Source of the DNA: Acerihabitans arboris
GTDB taxonomy: Bacteria > Pseudomonadota > Gammaproteobacteria > Enterobacterales > Enterobacteriaceae
Assembly (NCBI RefSeq): GCF_010131535.1
Contig: NZ_WUBS01000015.1
Span: 1-64,000, forward strand
Direction: 5' to 3'
Length of the DNA stretch: 64,000 nt
The position numbers and the translations under genes were made by a program. A model generated the notes under the pieces. It was given only the letters and a program-made list of their open reading frames with translations. It was not told the origin of the DNA and made no database searches. Each line of letters opens with the position of its first letter. Within the stretch, counting starts at the first letter, position 1. Shown here piece by piece: positions 37,442-44,716 of the stretch.

Positions 37442-37505
37442 TTACCATTTAGCCAGCCGCAATGATATCTGATAAACTGAATGTAAATCACAATTTGGGA
37501 CGGCT

Positions 37506-38180
37506 ATGAATACGCCAGAAAGCATCACGCTGCTACGGACCCAATCCCTCACGACCCTGGTGCATGAGGAGCTGGAACGGCGCATTATTGCCGGACAACT
37601 GTTACCCGGCACGCCGCTGCGTGAAGCGGCGATTGCAACGGAAATGGGGATTTCCCGCGGGCCGGTCCGGGAAGCGTTCAGGATGCTGGAGGAGCGCGGG
37701 TTAGTGATGTTCGAGAAAAATTGCGGCGTGCGGATACGCCGGCTTGATCTTGCGCAGGCGCAACACATTTACCAGGTGCGTATCCCGCTGGAGGAACTAA
37801 TAGGAATGCTGGCGGCACAGAATCTGGCGCAGGAAGGCGCCATGCTGATCCGCCAGGCTCTTGAACAGATGGCCGCGACGGTCGAGCGCCAGGATGTTGC
37901 CGCCTATACGGCGCTGAACTTTCAGTTCCATGACCTGTTGGCGAGATATACCGGCAACCCGTCGCTGTACGATACCTACCGCAGGCTGGTGGTCCAGCTG
38001 GAATTGTTCAGGAGCTATACTTTCAAGTTAAACCCGGAAACCATTAACCTTTCGCTAAGGGAGCATGCCGAGATATTTGCGGCGATCGTCTCACGAGACT
38101 CGGCACGGTCGGGCGCGCTTTTACGCCGCCATGCGCAGGATAGCCTGACCCGTCTGCATAAGGCCTCGCTGCCTTCCTGA
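37506..38180 (+). CDS. GntR-family regulator (FCD type)
   Basis: 224 residues. The winged HTH is LTTLVHEELERRIIAGQLLP, then GTPLREAAIATEMGISRGPV and REAFRMLEERGLV. The all-helical FCD ligand domain has FQFHDLLARYTGNPSLYDTY and LREHAEIFAAIVSRD, with the metal-ligand His residues usual in this group. Facing the phosphonoacetate hydrolase gene suggests it controls that gene, with phosphonoacetate or a related acid as ligand (inference). It resembles phosphonate-associated FCD regulators in general form. Confidence 0.9.
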   Translation: MNTPESITLLRTQSLTTLVHEELERRIIAGQLLPGTPLREAAIATEMGISRGPVREAFRMLEERGLVMFEKNCGVRIRRLDLAQAQHIYQVRIPLEELIGMLAAQNLAQEGAMLIRQALEQMAATVERQDVAAYTALNFQFHDLLARYTGNPSLYDTYRRLVVQLELFRSYTFKLNPETINLSLREHAEIFAAIVSRDSARSGALLRRHAQDSLTRLHKASLPS

Positions 38181-38192
38181 CGTTCTGTCGAT

Positions 38193-39359
38193 TTAAAGGC
38201 CTTTATTTTCCCACCACGCGTTGAATATTTGCCCGGCGTTGCCGACCACCACCACTTCGCCTATCTCGGGCGTCAGCAGTTTATAGGGTTTATCCGCGCT
38301 GGCGGCGGCCAGCCGTCGGTAGGGATCATCCCATGCGTGGTTGGACATGGAGAATCTTCCCGAGTGGGCGGGCAACAGTGATTTAGCGCCCAGCTCCGTA
38401 GCGGCCTGGGCAACCTGTTCAGGCAACATATGAATATACTTCCAGCTTTTGTCATACTGGCCGTTCTCCATAATGGCCAGATCGACTTCGCCAAACATGT
38501 CGCCAATCCGGGCAAAATGCGGCCCGTAGCCGCTGTCGCCGCTATAAAAGATCCGGCGCAGGGGCGTTTCCAGCATAAAGCTGGCCCAAAGCGTTTTGTT
38601 GCTGGTGAGGCCGCGGCCGGAAAAATGACGGGCGGGCAGGACATGGACGGTCAAACCAGGAGAAAACGTCCATTTTTGACCCCAGTCGGATTCATGGATG
38701 ATATCGGGGGCAAAACCCCAGTATTCCAGGTGCGCCCCGACGCCGAGCGGGCAGAGGATCGCCGTTATTTTCGGCTTCAGCGCGGCCAGGGTCGGGTAAT
38801 CCAGATGATCCCAGTGATCGTGGGAAATAATCAGGTAATCGATGCCGGGCATATCCGCGGCGGAATAAGGGTAATCGCCCTTAAACGCCCGGTTTAAGAA
38901 AGAAAAAGGCGCCGCGTAGGCACTGAAAATCGGATCGATCAGGATCCGGTGCCCGCCAAGCTGCATAAAATAGGATGAATGGCCGAGCCATATCACCACG
39001 TCTTGGTCTCTGTTAAGCGCTTTCAGGTTGGTTTTAACCACCGGCAAGGCGCCGGCGGGTTTGACCCGCCGGTGGCCGCCGAACATAAATTCCCAGAGGA
39101 CAGAAAAGTGCCCCGCCCCGTCTGAAAACAGGGTGGTGGCGAGTTGATTGCGAAACGCCCCATCCGCGTAGTTCGGCGATGCCTTGATGCGCTCAAGGCG
39201 TTGACCGGCGGGCAGTTTGCCGAATTCCGGTCTGGAAAAAAGCGATGAAATACCGCTGGCGCTACCTAATAACATCATGAATACGACCGTTAAGATAATT
39301 TTTTTGATGGCGGATTTATGCTCCCATATCACCGTTATCCGTGACTTATTCACCGGCAT
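38193..39359 (-). CDS. Metallo-beta-lactamase-fold hydrolase (UlaG/NAPE-PLD-like), membrane-anchored
   Basis: Up to 388 residues. An N-terminal hydrophobic segment (IILTVVFMMLLGSASGI) serves as anchor or signal. The catalytic domain has VIWLGHSSYFMQLGG, the metal motif SHDHWDHLD, LPARHFSGRG, YSGDSGYG and LPAHSGRF, as in the bacterial homologues of NAPE-phospholipase D and UlaG. The substrate is unknown; phosphodiesters or lactones are usual. The ATG at 39359 lacks an RBS; GTG at 39332 has GGATAAC and may be the true start. It is divergent from a TetR gene that probably represses it. Confidence 0.85.
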   Translation of the reverse strand: MPVNKSRITVIWEHKSAIKKIILTVVFMMLLGSASGISSLFSRPEFGKLPAGQRLERIKASPNYADGAFRNQLATTLFSDGAGHFSVLWEFMFGGHRRVKPAGALPVVKTNLKALNRDQDVVIWLGHSSYFMQLGGHRILIDPIFSAYAAPFSFLNRAFKGDYPYSAADMPGIDYLIISHDHWDHLDYPTLAALKPKITAILCPLGVGAHLEYWGFAPDIIHESDWGQKWTFSPGLTVHVLPARHFSGRGLTSNKTLWASFMLETPLRRIFYSGDSGYGPHFARIGDMFGEVDLAIMENGQYDKSWKYIHMLPEQVAQAATELGAKSLLPAHSGRFSMSNHAWDDPYRRLAAASADKPYKLLTPEIGEVVVVGNAGQIFNAWWENKGL

Positions 39360-39411
39360 CGGTAAGGGGGCGTTCGCCAGAAGCCTCGGGCTTGTTGCAT
39401 GAGCATCGATA

Positions 39412-39433
39412 AATCACTTGAATGTGAGTGATT
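39412..39433. promoter_or_regulatory. Candidate TetR operator
   Basis: Inverted repeat AATCACT-N8-AGTGATT in the gap between the MBL-fold gene and the TetR gene. The size and spacing suit a TetR-family dimer. Confidence 0.5.
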
Positions 39434-39553
39434 ACATACTCATCATAGGGGCCGCGGATGAACAGATCAACGTGATCTTCAACATAGCGTCTACAGGCTG
39501 ATAATTGCCAAATGGCGGACCGGCATGGTTCAATCTTGTTTATTACGGTAAAA

Positions 39554-40135
39554 ATGGTGGGTAGCGTGGCTCGTCCGAAAAGTGAAGAGAAAAGGCTCGC
39601 ATTGCTCGAGGCAGCGGTGGATGCCGTGGCGGAGCATGGACTGGGCGCGTCGACCGCGCGCATAGCGGCCCAAGCCGGCGTGGCGGAAGGGACGCTCTTC
39701 CGGTATTTCGCCACTAAAGACCATCTGCTTAACGAACTCTATTTCCATCTAAAGCAAAACCTGTGCAATGCGATGATGGAGGATTATCTCCGCACGGATC
39801 AGGTTAAAGAGCGCGCGCGTTCCGTATGGAACAGCTACATCGGGTGGGGGCTCGTTAACCCGGCAGCCAACAAGGCTATGCGCCAGTTGGCCGTTTCTGA
39901 CAAGATCAGGCCGGCCACCATCGCCTGTGTGGCTGAGCTGTTTCCCGATCTCGAGGAACTCTCCGAGGCCTGCGTCATTGAAGGGGTGTTAATAAAAGGC
40001 CAATCGGCTTTTGCGGATGCTATTTTTATGGCGCTTGCCCAAACCACGATGGAATTTGCATTACGCGAACCCGATGAAATCGATGCGTACAAAGCAGCGG
40101 GGTTTGACGTTATGTGGCGGGCTTTCACCAAATAA
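39554..40135 (+). CDS. TetR-family regulator
   Basis: 193 residues from ATG 39554 (MVGSVARPKSEEKRL). The frame opens 14 codons earlier, but without an RBS. The HTH is ALLEAAVDAVAEHGLGAS, TARIAAQAGVAEGTLFRYF and ATKDHLLNELY. The C-terminal ligand domain is unspecific. Divergent orientation to the MBL-fold gene with an inverted repeat between them suggests local repression. Confidence 0.9.
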   Translation: MVGSVARPKSEEKRLALLEAAVDAVAEHGLGASTARIAAQAGVAEGTLFRYFATKDHLLNELYFHLKQNLCNAMMEDYLRTDQVKERARSVWNSYIGWGLVNPAANKAMRQLAVSDKIRPATIACVAELFPDLEELSEACVIEGVLIKGQSAFADAIFMALAQTTMEFALREPDEIDAYKAAGFDVMWRAFTK

Positions 40136-40226
40136 TAATGATTCAACCGCCGTCATGAATAAATCCAGTCAATCATTCTTATGGCATATCCTGGTCAAAT
40201 AATTCCTTAGGGCTTTGTCCGACTAT

Positions 40227-40324
40227 AAAAAAAGGGGCCAGGGCAGGCCCAAAGATACACAGCAAAAAGGAATTTCATGGAACCTACGATCGCATATCAA
40301 TTCTCAATACTTTATGAACAGACC
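40227..40324 (-). ncRNA. Candidate small RNA, about 98 nt
   Basis: On the minus strand a good sigma-70 promoter, TTGATC-N16-TATAAA (40358-40331), predicts a start near 40324. A factor-independent terminator follows about 95 nt later: GGGCC-TGCCCT-GGCCC then C and seven T. There is no credible ORF inside. Part of the 3' half, TTGCTGTGTATCTTTGGG, resembles the segment before the terminator of the Hfq-bound RNA RprA as remembered. This is promoter-plus-terminator evidence only. Confidence 0.45.
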
Positions 40325-40358
40325 AGGCTATTTATAGTGATTGACGGGTGATGATCAA

Positions 40359-40766
40359 TGGGCCGTTCCCCATAGCGCATGGTTCATTGCTCGCAGCGCA
40401 ATCCGCTTAGCATTTTTCCAGGCACTCGTTGTGGTTTGATGGCCGAGGCACACAGCGGCATGTCCTGTCGCCGCTCATTTAAAGGCGAAAACTATTCAGA
40501 TTATTCGCGCGCCCTGCAACGCGCTGTAAATACTAATAATGAATTAACCGTGCTTTTATTGCTCGTCCACGGAACTAATTATTCATAACGCTTTTCTAAC
40601 AGGGTGTTGATCTTATAAAGAGTCGCTGGTATAGCTTTATAAGCGGCGATGGGCAGGAATAACCCGCCGAAGGTATCGGCAGTGCCTTTGTCATTACTGT
40701 CATGGCTCCGAGGGCCTGGAAGGTAATGGCAACTTCATGGGCATGTTTGATTAGCGAGGAAAGAAA
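40359..40766. other. Intergenic stretch, no gene seen
   Basis: About 400 bases between the candidate sRNA promoter and the 35-residue ORF. Only short frames without family resemblance. The end carries AGGAAAGAAA, the RBS of the small ORF. Confidence 0.4.
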
Positions 40767-40874
40767 ATGACTAATGAAAAATGCGAACTATCATACTCCC
40801 AGGTGACGACGTTGTGCTTTATGGCTTTTTTCATCCTGGCTGCCGGCATCTGCTGGATTCACTCCTGGCCGTAA
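40767..40874 (+). CDS. Putative 35-residue single-span membrane protein
   Basis: MTNEKCELSYSQVTT followed by a hydrophobic span LCFMAFFILAAGICWIHSWP and stop. RBS AGGA lies 8 nt before the ATG (GCGAGGAAAGAAAATG). The polar N-terminus and single span with two Cys are typical of enterobacterial small membrane proteins. No homologue was recognised. It is too short for most gene finders. Confidence 0.5.
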   Translation: MTNEKCELSYSQVTTLCFMAFFILAAGICWIHSWP

Positions 40875-41107
40875 GCACCGCCGGGAATAAGCTTTGCCCG
40901 GACCGTTGGCCCCGGCGGCAAATCCGGCGGCGGCTATGCAATACCTCGACCTGCCGCATCCCTGCGGATGCTGAACGTTTCGCTCGTTTTTATTTTGTAA
41001 CATCTCCCCGCTTATTCTGTACGCACAGAATACAAACCTTTTTTAGCCGTTTTGCTATCTTACAATTGGCTTCCCTATGGAGCTGGTATTTTTTCATTGT
41101 GTTCTTT

Positions 41108-41138
41108 GCCCGCGGAATTGATTGCGGGCTTTTTTTTG
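41108..41138 (+). terminator. Strong rho-independent terminator
   Basis: Stem GCCCGC / GCGGGC, 10-nt loop, then eight T. No obvious gene ends just before it, so it could end the small-ORF transcript or an unannotated RNA beginning near 41040. Confidence 0.7.
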
Positions 41139-41145
41139 CCTGCAG

Positions 41146-41244
41146 GCGGAAGTAGCGCAGGTCGCGTTATTCCTGCTGTCGGACCGGGCATCTTACGTGA
41201 CGGGGCCGGCGTTGGTGGTGGACGGCGGCCAAAGCTCGATATAA
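41146..41244 (+). pseudogene. C-terminal scar of an SDR dehydrogenase
   Basis: The frame reads AEVAQVALFLLSDRASYVTG, then PALVVDGGQSSI and stop: exactly the last 32 residues of a classical short-chain dehydrogenase (EVA..FL.SD.ASYVTG....DGG). Nothing N-terminal to it is left; a terminator precedes it. Confidence 0.8.
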
Positions 41245-41362
41245 CGAAACCCGCGCCGGGATGTTGCAAAACTGACGCAATGGGTAAATGCCTGCCGAGG
41301 TCGGAAATCTGACGCTGGGCGGGCAAAATATGTTTTCATCGCCGTTTAAACACCACTGCGAG

Positions 41363-42019
41363 TCACAGATCCATGATGATTTGTTTAACTACGCCGATAA
41401 TCCGGCAATTGCCGTTCACTTCGAGCATTTTATAGCTCGGATTGAGCGGCACCAGATATTTAAACGGCCCGTCGGTGGTAAATTTCTTGAGCGTAGCCTC
41501 ATTGCTGCCTTCCAGCTGGGCGACGACAATCTTGCCATTGGCTTCATCCCTGCCGCCGAAATCCGGATCGACCACCACGACGGAACCGTCGGGAATGCTG
41601 GGCGCGCCGTGGGGGTTGGTCATGGAATCGCCCCTGACCTTCAGCGCAAACGCAAATTCCGAGACCGAGGCCGTGGTATAGATCCAATCCCTGGCATCGT
41701 CCAGGGTGACGGGCTTTTCCGATTCGGTCCATATTCCGGCCTGCACCCAGGATAATACGGGGATTTCCTTGATGCCGAAGCGCGCGGTCGGCAGTGGCGC
41801 TGGGCTGTCGGCCATTGCCTCGCCTTTGCCGTCGACCAGCCAGGCGGGCCGGCATTGCAGCGCCGCGGCCAGCGCCTGGAGATTGGCGCCGCCGGGCTGA
41901 TAATCGCCCGACTCCCATCCCGTCACCGTGACACGGCTGACCCCGACCAGATTGGCCAGGACCTGTTGGGTGATATTTAACTCTTTTCGCCTGGCGCGAA
42001 TACGACTACTCATTTCCAT
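41363..42019 (-). CDS. S24/CI-type autocleaving phage repressor
   Basis: 218 residues. The N-terminal XRE helix-turn-helix is RIRARRKELNITQQVLANLV, GVSRVTVTGWESGDYQPGG. The C-terminal LexA-like S24 peptidase has cleavage site QAG (Ala-Gly), catalytic Ser in VRGDSMTNPHG and catalytic Lys in NGKIVVAQLEG. Such repressors are inactivated by RecA-stimulated self-cleavage on DNA damage. The gene is divergent from a small operon with a holin, and the gap is full of repeated elements. This is the control gene of a reduced prophage module. Confidence 0.93.
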   Translation of the reverse strand: MEMSSRIRARRKELNITQQVLANLVGVSRVTVTGWESGDYQPGGANLQALAAALQCRPAWLVDGKGEAMADSPAPLPTARFGIKEIPVLSWVQAGIWTESEKPVTLDDARDWIYTTASVSEFAFALKVRGDSMTNPHGAPSIPDGSVVVVDPDFGGRDEANGKIVVAQLEGSNEATLKKFTTDGPFKYLVPLNPSYKMLEVNGNCRIIGVVKQIIMDL

Positions 42020-42147
42020 GTAGGTAATCCTACCATCATATGATGTAAGTTTTATTGACTTTTTAATGTCAGATATCCTACTATTTAAAGGTCAGTATAT
42101 CTGACATCACGGTCTTAATGAAGAAAAAAGACCATATTTCCTACCAT
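42020..42147. promoter_or_regulatory. Operator array of the S24 repressor
   Basis: Several symmetric elements: GTAGG-TAAT-CCTAC (42020-42033), the perfect palindrome CATCATATGATG (42034-42045), and a perfect 11-bp inverted repeat ATGTCAGATAT / ATATCTGACAT (42066-42076 and 42097-42107, 20 bp apart). The 9-mer TCCTACYAT also occurs three times (42028, 42076, 42139), the middle copy on the -10 box of the rightward promoter. Which of these the repressor binds is not known. Confidence 0.65.
42055..42084 (+). promoter_or_regulatory. Rightward promoter of the phage-like operon
   Basis: TTGACT, 18-bp spacer, TACTAT. The -10 lies within a TCCTACTAT element and between the arms of the 11-bp inverted repeat, so it is well placed for repression. 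Confidence 0.6.
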
Positions 42148-42237
42148 AATGTCGGGGAAGCGGCCGCCGCGGTGGAAGGATCAATCCGGCACCGCCGCCC
42201 GGCACGGTGCGGGAAAGGAGGGGATAAAACGGAATGA
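42118..42237 (+). CDS. Small ORF, 39 residues, first of the phage-like operon
   Basis: MKKKDHISYHNVGEAAAAVE, then GSIRHRRPARCGKGGDKTE. It begins about 30 bases after the expected transcription start and has no strong RBS, so it may be translated from a short leader. Its stop overlaps the start of the PerC-like gene (ATGA), which argues for real translation and coupling. No family was recognised. Confidence 0.5.
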   Translation: MKKKDHISYHNVGEAAAAVEGSIRHRRPARCGKGGDKTE

Positions 42238-42458
42238 CCGATTTTGAAAAAGAAGTCGCCCTGGCGAAGCGGCTGGAGCGTTCATATTTGTGGCGCCGCG
42301 CCGCGCGTCAGTGGCTGGCGGTAATAGATATCGTCCCTGATGCGCAAGAACGCCTGCGCGATGCGCTTATCGCCCGCAGGGAACAATGCATCTCTTACGG
42401 CAATTGTTTTTGCGGCGAATACGGCGGCATCAGCGAGGCGCGGATTATCGAGCAATAG
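42234..42458 (+). CDS. PerC-like regulatory protein
   Basis: 74 residues. EVALAKRLERSYLWRRAARQ WL resembles the core of PerC-family activators (LE..GLWRRAA.RWL), followed by a tail with three Cys (REQCISYGNCFCGEYGG) that may bind metal. PerC-type proteins in enterobacterial prophages act as regulators, for example by countering H-NS silencing of ler in pathogenic E. coli. RBS GGAGGGG precedes it, and it overlaps the previous ORF by 4 bp. Confidence 0.7.
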   Translation: MTDFEKEVALAKRLERSYLWRRAARQWLAVIDIVPDAQERLRDALIARREQCISYGNCFCGEYGGISEARIIEQ

Positions 42459-42538
42459 ACGACCGATGGGGGACGCCCTTGTGCGGCAAAGGCGTGTTTC
42501 CTGCCGGAACCCTCTGAACGGCTGGCGGGAGAAAGACT

Positions 42539-42772
42539 ATGCCCGGAAAATTGACTACCGCAGGAGCCTATTCTATGTCCGGTTTTCTTATCGCGATGGG
42601 GAAGTGCGGCATCTGGCTATCCAATCTGGACTGGAACAAAATCGCCATCATTTTGGGCGTGGTAATTGGCATAGCCACATATTTTACCAATTTTTATTTC
42701 CAGCGCCGGCAGACCAAAGCCATCGAACAGGCCGCGCATGATGGGAAGACCATCATTCCGCCGTCCGAATAA
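42539..42772 (+). CDS. Phage holin (class II-like)
   Basis: 77 residues starting MPGKLTTAGAYSMSGFLIAM. Two membrane segments (SGFLIAMGKCGIWLSNL and WNKIAIILGVVIGIATYFTN) and a basic tail FYFQRRQTKAIEQ match class II phage holins, including the xxxISTAGxYG-type N-terminus. It would form membrane lesions to release an endolysin, but no endolysin or spanin gene is present nearby. RBS GGGAGAAAG precedes it. Without an endolysin it may release something else or be a relic. Confidence 0.8.
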   Translation: MPGKLTTAGAYSMSGFLIAMGKCGIWLSNLDWNKIAIILGVVIGIATYFTNFYFQRRQTKAIEQAAHDGKTIIPPSE

Positions 42773-42990
42773 GGGCCCGGTCCCGGCCGATACCAACGCG
42801 CCGTGCCCGACTCGGGCAGCGTTTACCGAGATTGGCAAGCGCATCCCCGGGCCGGTTCAGCGGTTTTTTACGCCGTAGAGGGGCAATAGCATAAATATTG
42901 GGCAAAATGTTGCCATATCCTGCCCACGATCAAATCATGTGCGGTTGATGCGCGCTAATACTGAATCAACACCAGTCGATGGATTTTATC

Positions 42991-43287
42991 ATGCGCGCGT
43001 TAAAGCCCTTTATTTACGCCCTGTTCAGTGCCTCATTGTTGTTTACCGCCGGATCGGCCATCGCTAAATCCACCGTCAGCGACGAGCAGGTTAAGCAAAG
43101 TATTATCGATGAATCCATTAGCAGCTATCCGGGAAACTGTCCTTGTCCTTATAACTCCGCCAGGAACGGCAGTTCCTGCGGCGGCAGAAGCGCCTGGAGC
43201 CGGGCAGGGGGATATTCGCCGATCTGCTATAAAAAGGAAGTGACAAAAGAGAGGGTGAAAGCGTGGCGGGAATCCCACCGGTCTTAG
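42991..43287 (+). CDS. Small secreted cysteine-containing protein
   Basis: 98 residues. Signal peptide MRALKPFIYALFSASLLFTA, GSAIA, then a mature part with four Cys: SSYPGNCPCPYNSARNGSSC, GGRSAWSRAGGYSPICY. The YPGNCPCPYN..RNGSSCG..SAWS pattern is seen in small proteins often found in enterobacterial prophages and islands; the function is unknown. Four Cys could form two disulfides in the periplasm. ATG 42979 is an alternative start. Confidence 0.78.
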   Translation: MRALKPFIYALFSASLLFTAGSAIAKSTVSDEQVKQSIIDESISSYPGNCPCPYNSARNGSSCGGRSAWSRAGGYSPICYKKEVTKERVKAWRESHRS

Positions 43288-43327
43288 GATAATGTCGCCC
43301 CGGACGGCGCCGGGGCGCATTTATATA

Positions 43328-43570
43328 TCACTCAGGAACGGTAAGCCATTCCGCCGAGTCATCGAACATTTCCTCAACAAGACGCGCTAGTATCGCCTTG
43401 TCGCTTTTACTGGCATCGGTTTCCAAACCGTTGCGCTGCATCGGCTTGATTTTGACCTCGGCGTCGGGGAAAACCCGCTGGACGCGTTTGGTCAGCTCGG
43501 CCAGGATAAGACTACCGGCGTTGGCCAATGACCCGAAGTTTCTTTTGTCGTAAATCAGTTCAACACGCAT
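43328..43570 (-). CDS. DinI-like SOS protein
   Basis: 80 residues, the DinI family length: MRVELIYDKRNFGSLANAGS, then ELTKRVQRVFPDAEVKIKPM and ARLVEEMFDDSAEWL. DinI proteins bind RecA filaments and tune the SOS response and repressor/UmuD cleavage. Prophages often carry their own copy. A near-perfect LexA box lies 21 bp upstream. Beside an S24 repressor that needs RecA for cleavage, it could feed back on induction of the module. Confidence 0.92.
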   Translation of the reverse strand: MRVELIYDKRNFGSLANAGSLILAELTKRVQRVFPDAEVKIKPMQRNGLETDASKSDKAILARLVEEMFDDSAEWLTVPE

Positions 43571-43590
43571 GATCCATCCTTTTATTTTTA

Positions 43591-43606
43591 CTGGTTAAAT
43601 ATACAG
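43591..43606 (-). promoter_or_regulatory. LexA box of the DinI-like gene
   Basis: CTGG-TTAAATAT-ACAG, one mismatch from CTGT-N8-ACAG, with an AT-rich centre. It lies immediately upstream of the gene. Confidence 0.75.
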
Positions 43607-43658
43607 TTTAACCATAGGCGAATGCAAGGTGCTTTCGGCCGATCCATGACCCAACGGA

Positions 43659-44090
43659 CTATTTCCCGCGCGGTTGCGCTCCGGGTTTATATGCCAGCTG
43701 ATACAAATACATACCGGCCAGCATCGCCACGATAAAAACCACGCCCTGCCAGATTCCCGCGCCCAGTAGCACCAGCGCCGGTCCCGGGCAAATGCCCGCT
43801 ATGCCCCAGCCGATGCCAAATACCACGCTGCCGGCAATTAAGCTAGGGTCGATGGCCCGCGATGCAGGCAGCAACATGGGCTGGCCAAGCAGCGATAACG
43901 GTCGGCGCTTCGCCAGCCCGAAGCCGATGCTGGCCGCCGCAATGGCGCCCAGCATCACCAAGGCCAGTGAGGGATCCCACCGGCCGGCGATATCCAGGAA
44001 ACCCACTACTTTTTCCGGATCGGACATGCCGGAAATCAGTAAACCGATGCCGAAGATCAGGCCGGCGATGAATCCTGACAGCTGCGTCAT
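43659..44090 (-). CDS. YeeE/YedE (DUF395) family, second half-protein (PmpB-like)
   Basis: 143 residues with four or so membrane segments: MTQLSGFIAGLIFGIGLLIS, GMSDPEKVVGFLDIAGRWDP, VVFGIGWGIAGICPGPALVL. The GICPGPA motif with its Cys is the family signature. YeeE/YedE proteins move thiosulfate or related sulfur species across the inner membrane. The start at 44090 overlaps the end of the upstream half by 4 bp (ATGA). Together the pair equals one full-length YeeE. Confidence 0.88.
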   Translation of the reverse strand: MTQLSGFIAGLIFGIGLLISGMSDPEKVVGFLDIAGRWDPSLALVMLGAIAAASIGFGLAKRRPLSLLGQPMLLPASRAIDPSLIAGSVVFGIGWGIAGICPGPALVLLGAGIWQGVVFIVAMLAGMYLYQLAYKPGAQPRGK

Positions 44091-44524
44091 AACGCCACCC
44101 CGGCGAGCAGATGGCGGATAACGAACACGGTGATAATGCCAAACAGCATAAATACCGCCGTGGCCGCCAGCGAACGCGGCGACAGCCGCGCCAGGCCGCA
44201 TACGCCGTGTCCGCTGGTGCATCCCGAACCAAGGCGGGTGCCAAAACCCACCAATATGCCCGCCACCGCCAGCCAGGGCCAGGAGTGGGTAAACCGCATC
44301 TCCGGCAACGGGCTGACGAGTCGATAGATGAGCGGCGCGATTACCAGCCCAAGGATAAACATGGCCTGCCAACCCTTGCGCCTGGGCGCAAGCAGGCTAC
44401 CCAATATCCCGCTGATCCCCGCAACCCGGCCGTTGAGCAAGATGAGCAGCGCCGCCGCCAGCCCAATCAGTAAGCCGCCGGTCAGCGCGCGCCAGGGGGT
44501 AAAATGCATCCAGTCAATGCTCAT
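44087..44524 (-). CDS. YeeE/YedE (DUF395) family, first half-protein (PmpA-like)
   Basis: 145 residues, membrane protein: FTPWRALTGGLLIGLAAALL, ILVGFGTRLGSGCTSGHGVC GL. The GSGCTSGHGVCG motif carries the two conserved Cys used for sulfur relay in this family. It works with the following half-gene as a split transporter. The pair has no visible sulfur-transferase or rhodanese partner next to it, so the physiological cargo stays open. Confidence 0.88.
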   Translation of the reverse strand: MSIDWMHFTPWRALTGGLLIGLAAALLILLNGRVAGISGILGSLLAPRRKGWQAMFILGLVIAPLIYRLVSPLPEMRFTHSWPWLAVAGILVGFGTRLGSGCTSGHGVCGLARLSPRSLAATAVFMLFGIITVFVIRHLLAGVAL

Positions 44525-44716
44525 GTATGTCCTCCGCTAACTCCCGCGCATAATGGCCATACTATAAAACGGCGGGCCACCGCAACTATCATGGCGCCAC
44601 CTTAACATGGCGGGCGGCATGGCCTATACTTTTGCTGTGCATAAGAACTATAAATCGCTGTAACCGCCTGACTTATCTTGTTAATGGCCGGATAACAGGC
44701 ATGCCTGGGAATAAAA

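Noticed and set aside
40379..40588. 69-codon frame after the candidate sRNA
   Set aside because: No RBS, no resemblance, unusual composition; left as intergenic.
41040..41107. A third small RNA ending at the 41108-41138 terminator
   Set aside because: The terminator is strong but no convincing promoter was found; only the terminator is listed.
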